Assembly (NCBI GenBank): GCA_903632075.3
Contig: CAHIKZ030000954.1
Location: 2,143,501 to 2,207,500, forward strand
Source: Acanthosepion pharaonis
Taxonomy: Eukaryota > Mollusca > Cephalopoda > Sepiida > Sepiidae
DNA length: 64,000 bases
Direction of reading: 5' to 3'
Part shown: piece after piece, positions 1 to 9,584 of the stretch
Layout of the letters: each line of letters opens with the position of its first letter
Numbering within the stretch: position 1 is the stretch's first letter
The notes under the pieces: generated by a model
The model's input: only the letters and a program-made list of their open reading frames with translations
The model's database searches: none
Told to the model about the DNA's origin: nothing
Position numbers and translations under genes: made by a program

Positions 1-767
1 TTTTAGACCGGCTAACTTTGGAGAAGTGGCCTCTTTTTCCACACGAAAGCCAGTCAGCATTTCTTGCAGGGCAATTGTATCGAGAATGATTCTCACGCCC
101 ACAGAATTAACATTTGGCATAGTGAACTGCTTGATTAGTTCTGGTAGCAGCAGCACATTCTTTAGTTAATTCATCTGTAGAATTATTACTGAATTCTTCT
201 GGATAAATTGATGCTTTTGCTACAACTGACGAAGTGACATAAGCTGCTGCATTGTGTTGGGCCATTTCGAGACTTCTCGTGGTTGCTACCACATTATCCA
301 AATTAATTTCACAGCTTTCTAGTAGTCTCTGCCGTATCACTGGGGAAGTGAGGCCTGTGATAAAAGCATCCCTTCTTGCTTGTTCGGCATGCTGAGAAGC
401 AGTGACATCTTCAAATTTGCAATCCTTGGAAATATTTTTTAAAGTTAGAAGGAATTGATCAATAGATTCACCTGGCTGTTGTTTTCTAGTGGCGAGCAGA
501 TGATGAGCAAATACAGAATTAACTGGTTTAATAAGTAGATTGAAGAATACTAATGGCGTTCTTGAATGCCATGCAGTTTGATATCAGGGAATAGACTCTA
601 GGTGATATATAATTAATTAGTATGCTGAGCTTGTTAGGAGTGTTGTCAGGGTGAGCTACTGTCAGAGAGTCGATGCAATTGACAAGGGTACGGTACCAGT
701 GATTCCATTCATCAGCGGTTGTCTCCAACGATCCTTCAACTTGACCGGGTCTCAGAATGGTATCCAT
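1..767 (-). pseudogene. Ty3/gypsy-type gag, frameshifted, runs off the left edge
   Basis: Reads from an ATG at 767 toward position 1. The first 79 codons (MDTILRPGQVEGSLETTADE onward) resemble a gag matrix/capsid start of cephalopod gypsy-like elements. A 2-nt loss near 528-531 shifts the frame; the protein continues in another frame (residues DAFITGL, then the 107-340 stretch) to nucleocapsid. One CCHC knuckle is visible near 60-110 (C-x2-C-x4-H-x4-C) but carries a stop between its two cysteines. A second knuckle near 10-50 has lost its first and last cysteines. The start codon lies only 23 nt from the LTR at 790-1057, so this is the 5' end of an element whose pol would lie beyond the window. 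Family assignment comes from remembered homologues. Confidence 0.75.
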
Positions 768-789
768 TTATTTTTATGTTAAATAAATT

Positions 790-1057
790 GTAACGAAAAG
801 AGACCTTTTTAGAAAGTTGAATATTAAGGTTTTATTCAACATAAAAAAAAGCATACATAGTTACCAGTTACATAGAAGATATGGACGAACGGACACCAGA
901 GAGGAAGAAAGAGGCATCCCACCATTATTTATAAACACAAGATCACATGACGTAAACCAATGTGAAATCATACAACAGCTCATATGCAGATAAGTAGAAG
1001 GTATTAAATGAATGAATACAAAAGAATTATAAGTATATCACAACAAGAGTTTCAACA
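790..1057 (-). repeat. 5' LTR of the gag-bearing gypsy-type element
   Basis: On the minus strand this 268-bp block begins TGTTGAAAC at 1057 and ends CGTTACA at 790, giving TG...CA ends. It lies immediately upstream of the gag ATG at 767. An AATAAA polyadenylation signal is visible near 829-836 (minus strand). The partner LTR lies outside the window, so the target duplication and boundaries cannot be confirmed. Confidence 0.55.
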
Positions 1058-1115
1058 TCCTAGTTTAGTCAAAGTTAATTAAATCAAAGGAGGCATAAAA
1101 CTTGATTAAAAATTA

Positions 1116-1144
1116 AATCCAGTGGGTGGCTTACAATTTTGGCC

Positions 1145-1190
<46 letters not shown>
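1116..1190 (+). repeat. GT/TA microsatellite with shared flank
   Basis: A (GT)n run passes into (TA)n ending at 1190. The flank (gggtggctta...ctagtgtgtgtg) is nearly repeated at 14375-14439 (ggtggctctta..ctagtgtgtgtg), so the array is the tail of a dispersed repeat rather than an isolated slippage product. Confidence 0.7.
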
Positions 1191-1192
<2 letters not shown>

Positions 1193-1774
1193 CAATTTCA
1201 GATATAACTAAAAGTATATCTGTAAAAAGGCAGTAGGAATGATAACAAAAGGAAATTTATTTCATCCGATACATTTCCTCCTTTGATCGACTTTATCAAG
1301 GCAAATATAAGGATTTTATTTTGCAACAAATATTTATAAACAAAAGTAAAAATGGTGTTAGTTTTACACAATTTTTAAATTTAAGAAAACTCAAAAATAT
1401 GCATCAGACTAACTCAAAGTCTAAGTAAATTATGGAAGATTCTAAGTGACTTAATTCAATGTCTACTAAACAAAAGTGAGTAAATGTTAAATTTATTTTT
1501 ATGATATTATTATTTATATTAGTTTAGGATTAATTTATGTATTATATATTTTAAATTTAACCATTTTATTTTCATTTTTTTGCAAAATTTATAGTAATGC
1601 ATGTTGGCTTGGGAAAGAGGTATTTCTTTCAGGAAAGGAGATATTTGAAAAAATCTGGGACACAGATTTATATTTTAGTAAAGTTAGTGGTACTCTCAAG
1701 AATTTTCCATCTAAGTAAGTTACTTTCACTTATAATAACAGACACACACATATATGTATATTTGCATACCTATA
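1191..1774. other. AT-rich sequence, no gene seen
   Basis: Very AT-rich, with only short open frames full of low-complexity residues. I see no motif, repeat copy or RNA here. Confidence 0.5.
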
Positions 1775-1988
1775 GTGGATAATTGGTATGTCCCCATTCA
1801 CATAAATATAGTAGTAAATACTGTATGTTGGTCTGCAGTTGGAGATTCATTGTGGAATTCACTTGACTCACTTCTAGCAGTTGACTACTTCTACTCACCA
1901 CTGGCAAATCTTATATGTGTTGTTCTTCTCCTAACTATTATCATTCATTACCAACCTTTGTGTGATTATTCTATTCAGTAACCTTCCT
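1775..1988 (+). repeat. Dispersed repeat A, copy 1
   Basis: About 200 bp that match, in reverse complement, the stretch 33971-34170. Shared blocks include tggagattcattg, aatcttatatgtgttgttct and the 3' end ttattctattcagtaacctt. The copy stops just before a long (TA)n array. No protein is encoded; it behaves as a non-autonomous element of unknown class. Confidence 0.8.
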
Positions 1989-1993
1989 AGGTT

Positions 1994-1999
<6 letters not shown>

Positions 2000-2070
<71 letters not shown>

Positions 2071-2071
2071 T
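2000..2071. repeat. (TA)n(CA)n microsatellite
   Basis: Uninterrupted TA dinucleotides to about 2058, then CA repeats. It abuts the 3' end of repeat A. The poly-YI open frames across it are artefacts of the array. Confidence 0.95.
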
Positions 2072-2159
2072 ACAATTAAAACAAGAACATTCTTCAGAAG
2101 AGTGAGTCCCACTTGTTTGTTTATTCCTTGTCTTGTTGAGAAAGAACACAAGTTTGTCC

Positions 2160-2222
2160 CAAAATTCTGACACTTTTTCAATTAAAGGGATACAACTCTA
2201 GCTTTCAATATCTCATCGGGCA
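2160..2222 (+). repeat. Dispersed repeat C, 5' fragment
   Basis: The block gacactttttcaattaaagg ... ctttcaatatctcat matches the minus-strand reading of about 52460-52516. It is the short 5' part of the repeat seen at 3866, 13866 and 52120. Confidence 0.65.
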
Positions 2223-2229
2223 TGTCTCT

Positions 2230-3840
2230 AAATTAGACTCCCATAAGGCTAGTGGTGGGGATGGATACCAGCCATTGTCCTGTAGAAATGTGCTCCTGAA
2301 CTGGCTCCTGTTCTCTCCAAACTATACAACTACTGCCTCAACAACTCTTGTTTTCCAGCCTGTTGGAAATCCCCATCTGTTGTACCTGTCTTTAAGAACT
2401 CTGGAGATCTTTCTGATCCATCTAACTACTGTCCTATCAGTCTCCTACGATTCTTCAGCAAAATCTTTGAAGCTTTAATCAATGCCAAAGTAGTTAAGCA
2501 CCTTACATCCCATGCTCTGCTCTCTGACAAACAATATAGTTTCCACTTTGCCTGATCTACCACTGATGTGCTCACGGCCATAACTAAATTTGATTACCAC
2601 ACACTTCACAATAACAGAGAAGCTCGAACTGTGGCTCTAGATATCTCTAAAGCATTTGATAGGGTTTGGCATGCCAGCCTTCTTCATAAGCTTCAGTGAT
2701 ACAGAATTTCAGGATGATTATTTGACTTAATACAGTCATTCCTGTCAAACCATGTAATGAATGTCATCCTAAATGGATTCTCCTCCAATTCCTTTCTCAT
2801 GAACTCAGGTGTTCCCCAAGGCTCTATCCTGGGTCCTACACTGTTTCTGATCATTAACAATCTTCCCAATGTCATCAGTTCCCAAGTAGGTATCTATGCA
2901 GACGACACCACTAATTACTCCTGCCTCAATAGCAAGTCTGGTATTGCTGACAAAACTAACCTGGCTGTTGGTCTCGAAAAGTATCTCCAATCTGTGGTTG
3001 ACTGGGGCAAGAAATGACTGGTAAACTTTAATGCCTCAAAAACAAAACTGCTCTCATTTACCCACCACAGAGAACCCACCCTGCCTCCCATTAGAATGTC
3101 TGATGCTCAACTCCATGAGAGTGCCTCTCTACACCTCCTTGGTCTCATACTGTCTGCTGACCTGAGATGGAACAAATACATTGAATCAATAGCTTCATCT
3201 ATCACAAGGAAAGTTGGTTCTCTGTGTCATGCCAGAAAGTTTTTCTTGCCTGAGTCCATCTTTCAAATCAACCATTCACCCTTGCATGAAATACTGCTGT
3301 TATATATGGTCTGGTGCCCCCGCTGTTCGTTTCAAGGTCCCCAACAAAATCCAGAGACGGATATGCAATGTGATTGGTCCTGATCTGGTATCTCATCTAC
3401 AGTCACTTTCTCACAGACATGCTGTCACATCCCTCTGTCTTTTCTACAAATTCTTTCATGGTAACTGCTCCAACAAGCTACTTTCGCTAGTTCCCAAACT
3501 GCACAAATTTAAGCATGCTACTAGGTTGACATCTCAGTTCCATCTCTTCACTGTTGAAACTGTTAAGTGTAGCCATTTCTTCTACTCTAACAGCTTATTT
3601 TCTTGCACTTCCTGGCAGTGGAACTCCCTTCCTCTTACTTGCCTTCCTGATAGCTATAATCTTCAAATATTCAAATGTAATGTCAGTTGACATCTTCAGA
3701 TACCTTGATCTATTTCCCATTCTTCTCTTCGTCCTTTCCACTATCATGCCTCTTTACTCTTGCTCTCACTCTCTGTAACCCTTTGCGTGCTAGTGGCACT
3801 CCCACCTTGCTTGGGGTGAAATGCTTAAAAAAAAAAAAAA
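2230..3840 (+). pseudogene. Jockey-like LINE reverse transcriptase, decayed
   Basis: Non-LTR retrotransposon ORF2 remnant in several frames. It contains the RT palm motif ALDISKAFDRVW near 2632-2670, GVPQGSILGP near 2808-2835 and the catalytic YADD at 2894-2905. C-terminal residues common to the family (WSGAPAV, IQRRICNVIGPDL, LFYKFFHG) follow near 3300-3480. Internal stops fall near 2553, 2698 and 3015, and frameshifts occur near 2400 and 3290. The 5' end (endonuclease) is missing, as in 5'-truncated LINE copies. The 3' end is intact: a short untranslated tail ending cttggggtgaaatgctt plus an A-tract at 3827-3840. It is the longest copy in the window of the family whose 3' ends recur at 4525, 15990, 31125, 37610, 39640, 41375, 41765, 49805 and 61640. 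Confidence 0.88.
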
Positions 3841-3865
3841 TGATCTTCTATTTAATAAATGTTAA

Positions 3866-4200
3866 TGTCAGTGTGTCACTCTGCCACACTTTTTCAACTT
3901 TACTCCTAGATGCTGTAGTCCAATATATTATACCATTTTCGAATTGGACCAACTCTATGAGCAAATTAAAAACATTCCAGGCTGGATCCAGACCCACAAT
4001 CCTGAAATTTTGAATTCCCAAGTTTTCATTACTGCAATTGATTTCAGCAATTCTTTTTTTTTTCTTTCTTTACATAATTTTTGTGACAAATTCTTTTGTA
4101 CGATAACAATTTTTATAACTTGGAAATAACTTTAGGAATAATCAACATTAATTGTGAAATCTGGTGTTTTTTTTTTTTATATTCCAGTATGATTATTCCC
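3866..4200 (+). repeat. Dispersed repeat C, copy 2
   Basis: Shares atgtcagtg..cactttttcaacttta and ccaggctgga..cagaccc.caatcct with 13866-14310, and the blocks gaattcccaagttttcatta and taacttggaaataa.ttt with both 13866 and the minus-strand copy at 52120. No coding sense. A candidate non-autonomous DNA element or SINE of unknown type. Confidence 0.8.
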
Positions 4201-4236
4201 TCAAATTTTATTAACCAGCATATAAAATCTACACAC

Positions 4237-4242
<6 letters not shown>

Positions 4243-4291
<49 letters not shown>
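4243..4291. repeat. (TA)n microsatellite
   Basis: Pure TA repeat of about 49 bp between repeat C and repeat D. Confidence 0.95.
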
Positions 4292-4295
<4 letters not shown>

Positions 4296-4302
4296 CATTG
4301 AA

Positions 4303-4461
4303 GTCAACACTCAGAGACAATAGGCTGTTTCATGCTGGATGCAATTGTCAGGCCTGAGTGACTTCAATGTTAACTTTATATTTATATCTACATATGCTTT
4401 ATCTCTGATATTGAGCACTTTATCCCATAAATATAGCACACCTTAAAAGTATATTTCTTCA

Positions 4462-4470
<9 letters not shown>
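4303..4470 (+). repeat. Dispersed repeat D, 3' part
   Basis: Matches the 3' halves of the copies at 12575 and 32370: shared blocks are gctgtttcatgctgg/agcatgaaacag, ttcaatgtt.ac, gatattgagcactttat and ccataaatatagcac. It ends directly in a TA array, as does the 12575 copy. Confidence 0.75.

Positions 4471-4516
<46 letters not shown>
4471..4516. repeat. (TA)n microsatellite
   Basis: About 46 bp of TA at the 3' end of repeat D. Confidence 0.95.
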
Positions 4517-4520
<4 letters not shown>

Positions 4521-4524
4521 ACAA

Positions 4525-4760
4525 TTAAAATGGCTAGATGTAACCATAAGTTCTATGCTAACAGTTCTTCTCATTTATGAAACTCTTCTGGCTTCTTGGC
4601 TTTCCAATTAATTTTTGATCTTCAAAAAATTAAATGCAATGTCAATTATTATTTTGTATCTTAATTCCTGTTCTTTTATTGTCTCACACTTCTCTAACCC
4701 TTTGCATCTTAGTAGCTTTATTGCCTTGCTTAGGGTGAAATGATTTAGAAAAAAATATTG
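4525..4760 (+). repeat. Jockey-like LINE 3' end
   Basis: 3' fragment of the family at 2230-3840. It keeps the C-terminal codon region (tctatgctaacagttctt) and the conserved tail ttgccttgcttagggtgaaa, followed by an A-rich stretch. Confidence 0.8.
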
Positions 4761-5389
4761 TTTTCATTCCTATCTATGAAATGATTAGATCATAACATTT
4801 CTGCATCAGTATTATTTTTGTTTCATTTTATACTAATTTATTTTTTTATCTTTCAAGTTGAACTTGTCATATTGTCTTATTAAGCCACCTGGATAGATAA
4901 CACATGTCGCCAAACTGACATTAATCCCCACATCTTAGAGGATCATCTCTCTGCCTTTCTCATCCTCCGTAATGTCCTTCACAAAACAAAGGCATGTAAT
5001 ATAAATTTATCAATCAATTTAAGCCCCAAATATTTCTCCACCATATTTAGCTAATTCTTTATACTTACTTTCGGGATGAATAGAATTAACAATAGGCCTG
5101 TCAAAAACTAAAATGTCAGTATCATCGATTCAGCATGTTTACTTAGTTTATAATTCACTGTATCTTTTTTTTTTTTTTGTTCATGTTTTTTTTCCTAGGG
5201 CTAACAAAATATCTACTTGATCGTCATTAACATTTGTCAGCTAATTTTATTTCATCTTAATCTAATTTAACATTTGGCTAAATAGGCAATGGCTAAATAA
5301 AATTCATGTTTTTATTTGTTTTGGTTTTTTCTAGATTTGAATTAATATCTAAATAATCACTGAATGTCAATATTGATTTATTTATTTCA
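4761..5389. other. AT-rich sequence, no gene seen
   Basis: I find no recognisable element here. A T-tract at 5166-5179 is the only simple repeat. Confidence 0.45.
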
Positions 5390-5760
5390 TTATTATTATT
5401 AGTAGTAGTTGTAGTAGTAGTATTTATGAATCATTTTGGATACATGTCCTTATCTTGCTTGTTTTAATTGCAGTGTTTCAGCTGTTGAACCCCTCTTCAG
5501 GTTTCTGTCATATTAGTAGTAGTAGTAGTAATAGCAATATTATATATAGGAATCATTTTTTATATGTGTCCTTATCTTGCTTGCTTTAGTCACAGTGTTT
5601 CAGCTGTTGAACCCCTCTTCAGGTTTCTGTCATATTAGTAGTAGTAGTAATAGTAATAGCAGTGTTAGATATATGAATCATTTTTTGTATGTGTCCTTAT
5701 CTTGCTTGCTTTAGTCATGTTTCAGCTGTTGAACCCTTCTTCATTTGAGTCTAGGCAGGG
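5390..5760 (+). repeat. 122-bp tandem repeat, three units
   Basis: Each unit starts with a (TAG)n-like run, passes through aatcattttttatatgtgtcc and ends cagctgttgaacccctcttc. The core gctgttga falls at 5481, 5603 and 5725, giving a 122-bp period. Units 2 and 3 are closer to each other than to unit 1, and unit 3 diverges at its 3' end. Confidence 0.9.
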
Positions 5761-5943
5761 AGTCTTAATTCTTGAATGAAACCATCCCTTGAGAAGATGA
5801 CCTGATGAAAACACTCAATGTACTTGGACTACCATGAGTACCCGAGTTGGGTGTCAGGAAGAGCATTTGTCTTTATAAAACCTTCTCTCAAATCATTAAG
5901 ACTTGCTTTATGCAAGACTAATGCTTCAACAAGAAAACAACAC

Positions 5944-5951
5944 TATGTATG

Positions 5952-5982
<31 letters not shown>

Positions 5983-5983
5983 T
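5944..5983. repeat. (TATG)n microsatellite
   Basis: About ten tetranucleotide units. The YVCM-type open frames over it are artefacts. Confidence 0.95.
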
Positions 5984-6499
5984 GTTGGTATTATTATTAG
6001 TTGGTCTGCAAACACAGCAAATTTTTCTGTCAGTGGAACCAAAATACAAGTTGTTGACAAACATTGGACTAAGGTGGCACAATTCCATCATCATTCAAAA
6101 ACACTTTGGAGTATATGAGCAGAGTCAAGGAGTATAGCATTCTGCAAGAGTCCAATCTTGACATTGACCCCAGTCTTCTCCAGCAGAGCACCAATAACAA
6201 TGGGGGTTGATTCTTCTCTACTTCATTGCAATTTGTACACGTCCCATTTTAAACTATCACAGTTTTCCTGTTTTTCTTCTTTTTTGTTGACTACCCTATT
6301 GTATTCGAAACATGCAATAACTATAATGATGTATGTACTTTCTTTTTTTATCTACCACAGCATCTGGGTTTCTGTCCAATACTTCATAGTTTCACTAGGA
6401 TATGATATCCAACTATTATTATTATTATTATGATTATGATTATCTCACTGTGCCTCTTTATCAGCTTCCACTTTTTTCTTTTTTTTCTCTTTTTTATAG
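5984..6499. other. No gene seen
   Basis: Mixed sequence ending in a (TTA)n run at 6413-6431. No coding or RNA signal that I can support. Confidence 0.4.
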
Positions 6500-6690
6500 T
6501 AAGGTTTACCCTGTACAAGGCCCAAGGCCACTCAAGGTAGATGATTATATTAGTGGGTAGTTTATATGTACAAGAGGGAAAGATAATGGTTGACTTTAGA
6601 CTTGAACAGGTTAAGAGTATAGTGATTGGGGAAACCTCCTCTTGAGTCTGTTCTATAGGGCAGTGGTTCACAAAATGAAGCTATTTGAGT
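6500..6690 (+). repeat. Dispersed repeat G, copy 1
   Basis: Parallels 41140-41390: ordered shared blocks are caaggc.caag.ccactcaagg, gttgactttagacttgaa.agg, and tc..tcttgagtctgttctat against ctcgggactcagttccac. Function unknown. Confidence 0.6.
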
Positions 6691-7499
6691 GAGACTTCTT
6701 GCAAATGGAATACGAAGTGAATGAAAGTGGCATGGTGGGTCCTAGCTGTGAATGCCAGACCTGGTTGTAACCGGTAGATACAGTTCATCCGAGCACTTTC
6801 CATAGTAGTAACGATAGACTATTGAGAGACTCGGCATATCCTGCCTGTGAAAGAGAGTTTGGAGTGTGGAAAATAATTCTTCTTCAACAAGGACTCAGAG
6901 ATGCTTCTGAACTCTATCAAAACTGGAAGGTGAAGTCTGGGCAACAGAAGTCCATTTTCAGCCTGATCTGGCTCTTATGTAGGTAGAGGATAGCATGAGC
7001 AGTCGGGTACTTACTGAAGCGGTACATGGAGCTGATCATTTTTACCTGCATCTTTAGTGATTGATCATATATAGGAATTCCACTTGAGGTCCAGTGTGAA
7101 TTTGAGGCCCAATATCCTACTCAGTCACCGCCATCAAGAACCAGGATCCCCAGGGCGCTATCCCAGCTAGTCCCATACAGTCGGCCAGGCAATGAGGAAC
7201 TGATTTCTCCTCAACAGCCACTATGCTTCCGCAATGGGGAGAGGAGGGAGATGTAGAAGTCAAATGACTTACCTGCTAACATGGCTGTCTTCTTGTATCT
7301 CCTTTGAAAGGCAAGCCAGCTAATCTACTACATTTATAGGAGAGCACCTAATGCATGTGGGTAGGGTATGTGTTTATGATTGATGTTTGGACCATTTCAT
7401 CAGCACAGTTGTATAACTGGATGTTGGTCTGTGCAGGGGTGGGGAGCATGTTTGTCATTCATACTAATACCTCCCAGTCAATTTTGGAATTGCTGAGAT
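6691..7499. other. No gene seen
   Basis: Slightly richer in G+C than its surroundings. There are no convincing reading frames. It may be the outer part of the decayed element that carries the SAM-like relic downstream. Confidence 0.35.
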
Positions 7500-7790
7500 G
7501 TCATCTTTGAATGGAGCTGGGGGGGGGTAGTTTAACTGCAGGGGCCTTCGTGTAGCTGTCTGATGTCAAAGGCTGGTCCTTTGCTAGTTTTAGAATGGCT
7601 AGGGCATGTCCCATGGTTGTGACACCTAGCTCTGGGGATTTCCCAGACTATCATAGAGAGGCTATCTTTGGTGATGCTTTCTTTCATAAAAGTTTCAGCA
7701 TAAGTCCTGGCAGAGTCAGCTGGGATGCCAATTTTGATAAGGAGCACCTGCCAATCATTGGATCCTGTTTGCAGTGCCATGTAGAATATT
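7500..7790 (-). pseudogene. SAM-like domain relic of a retroelement protein
   Basis: Two minus-strand frames together read like one sterile-alpha-motif fold. The first half (DWQVLLIKIGIPADSARTYA, then FMKESITKDSL) lies about 7660-7771. After a frameshift near 7640-7660 the second half reads ELGVTTMGHALAILKLAK at about 7575-7635. The pattern 'W..L...GIP...A..YA..F....I....L', then 'LG(I/V)...GH.L.ILK' is the typical SAM helix layout. Such domains occur in repeated cephalopod genes and elements, but I cannot tell whether this came from a host gene or a transposon. An in-frame stop follows the break, so it is not functional. Confidence 0.5.
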
Positions 7791-7978
7791 GGTTGGTTTG
7801 CAAGTGGTCTGATGCACAAGTAGACTGGTGTAGTCACTTCAAGCTAAAATGCAGCCCTGAGTCATTTAATGGAGAGATATATGGGTGGATAGAGTCCACT
7901 CATGCAAATGTGTGTTGGAATGGACCTGCCCAACACTTGTGTATCAGACCACTTGCAAGCCAACCAATATTCTACACC
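7782..7978. repeat. Inverted repeat, ~42-bp arms
   Basis: Left arm 7782-7826 (gtagaatattggttggtttg...) and right arm 7937-7978 are reverse complements with about 3 mismatches, around a ~110-bp spacer. The left arm overlaps the upstream end of the SAM-like relic, so the relic's leader has been duplicated in inverse orientation. Confidence 0.85.
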
Positions 7979-8577
7979 TCCTCGGGGCAGCACATCCATT
8001 TATCGTGATTCTATTTTATTTTGATTTATATTCCTTGTCTATTCTCATTAGTCATTTTGATCTAATAGATTAGGATTTCACTGTATACAACTGCTTTTTA
8101 AGATCAATGGTTAATAATGGCTTTGAGCGAGTGAAGCCTGTGGATAAAGCCTGTGCATACTAATCCTGAACCCCACCGACTGGTGAGAAAATGCATCTCT
8201 GTGTCACACTACTTTTTCAATTTATGTGTATTCACAAAAAGCATTTGTTTATTAGAAAACAGTTTTATCCAATGATACAGATGTCAGATTATTTATACGT
8301 ACCTTTATTGTAAATCTTTTTAATCCAACTTTGGCATGATTCACTTTAACATTTATCAGTCCCCCCCCCAACATTTATTTGATTAAGTCTTTTGTTAATA
8401 TAAATTCATAGCATCATTATTTTGTCCACAAATTATTTTCATAATTGTTTCAGTTTTTCTTTTGAATCTGCCAACACAAGTTCCTGCTTGATTTTTGTCA
8501 TTCCCAATGTGTAATTTACACTATGAGTTGTCCTTTTTGCTTACAATTTTGGTTCGTCTTCTCATAATTACTATTTA

Positions 8578-9093
8578 TGAAATGGACAAAGTCCAACAAT
8601 TATTTTTTAAGTCATGTTTTTATGTTTATACGTTCTTTTTATAGATACAAATATTTAAGTAAATGCTCTGTTTATAATAATATTTAAATATTTGTAAAAA
8701 TGACTTAAATCATAAAAAAATGACTTAAAAAATAAATGTCAGACTTTGTCCATTTCATAATGTATGACATCATTTGTTTACATTTAGACATGCATCGAGC
8801 AGATATGAATGTATGAGAGAAAATTATGGAGAATTGTGTTTAAAAGCATTAAAATCAACCTTGCTAACCGAACACTCCTCTGTGGCCCAATCAGTTAAGG
8901 CATGTCAGACTATATGATAGTTCCGTATAGGATACAGGTTTGATTCCTGTCAGAGGACGCATATTTTCTATGAAAATTTCTCAGACATTCAGGCCAGTAA
9001 ATGTCATTAATACTGTTTATTATAAACAGAGCATTTACTTAAATATTTGTATCTATGAAAAAGAATGTATAAACATAAAAAATGACTTAAAAA
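8578..9093 (+). mobile_element. tRNA-containing fold-back element with 11-bp target duplication
   Basis: The 516-bp insert is flanked by perfect copies of ATTACTATTTA (8567-8577 and 9094-9104), and removing it restores the order of the host LINE. Its left ~95 bp (8595-8690) is the inverse of its right ~75-90 bp (9015-9093). A second fold-back with 40-bp arms (ttatgaaatggacaaagtcc..., 8574-8613 against 8721-8760) lies in its left third. A tRNA-like module is at 8876-8957. The 11-bp duplication is typical of LINE-type insertion, but a tRNA head in the middle and inverted ends are not typical of a SINE. Related to 14441-14752. Confidence 0.75.
8876..8957 (+). ncRNA. tRNA-like module (SINE-type promoter)
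   Basis: 82 nt. Acceptor arms TCCTCTG/CAGAGGA pair 7 of 7. The T arm ACAGG-TTTGATT-CCTGT is perfect with a 7-nt loop. A-box-like TGGCCCAATCAGTTAAGG and B-box-like GGTTTGATTCC are present. Length and layout fit a long-variable-arm (Leu/Ser-type) tRNA, but the anticodon stem pairs poorly, so I read it as a tRNA-derived pol III promoter, not a working tRNA. Confidence 0.65.
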
Positions 9094-9584
9094 ATTACTA
9101 TTTAGTTTGGTCTTCTTGCTTTCTTTGACGTCTTTGTCTCATAGTTCTTTTAGTTTTCCTTTTGAATCTGTTAACATCACACACTGTCATCTGCATACTA
9201 TAAACTGTTAAAGTTATGATCGCTGATAATAAACCATTATAAGTTCACTAATTTACAATTGTCTCACTGTACATTTTAAATATATATCCAGCAAAAAAAA
9301 CACATCTTTATCACACTCCACTTTAATTTATATTAATTCCTTGTCTGTCCTCATATAGTCATTTTGTTCTGACAGATTAGGAATTAGCTATATACAACAA
9401 CTTCCTAAGATCAATGTGCGAGTAAATCCTGAGAGTCTTAGCAAAGACCATCCTTCTTTGAACACTATGGAATGGCACTATAGATTCACTAGCAAAGAAT
9501 ACTATGGTTCTGTTGTTTCTATAGAGGGAAACAAACAAGTAGCAAAAAGCTAAAAAGAAAAATTAACTGACATAAGTTATCTCC

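Larger units (their letters stand above)
8005..9420 (-). pseudogene. RTE-like LINE reverse transcriptase, split by an insertion
   Basis: On the minus strand, 9110-9250 encodes a degenerate RT palm. The codons for the YADD region survive as YSMQMT in one frame, followed by DSKGKLKEL and VKESKKTK in shifted frames. Across the insertion at 8578-9093, 8460-8577 continues with IVSKKDN and CKLHIGN, matching the order seen in the relative at 40360-40900. The sequences 8005-8110 and 9305-9415 are direct copies of each other (attccttgtct.t.ctcat.tagtcatttt..tct), so the outer parts were duplicated or two copies sit side by side. Many stops; not functional. Confidence 0.65.

Noticed and set aside
1931..2181. 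Open frames made of YIYIYI
   Set aside because: Direct translation of (TA)n arrays; the same happens at 4113-4323, 13736-13918, 14985-15330, 42972-43154 and 46784-47117.
7595..8008. 137-codon plus-strand frame
   Set aside because: Antisense shadow of the SAM-like relic and its inverted duplication.
8876..8957. Functional tRNA gene
   Set aside because: Acceptor and T arms are good but the anticodon stem pairs poorly, and it lies inside a repeated mobile element; tRNA-derived promoter is the better reading.
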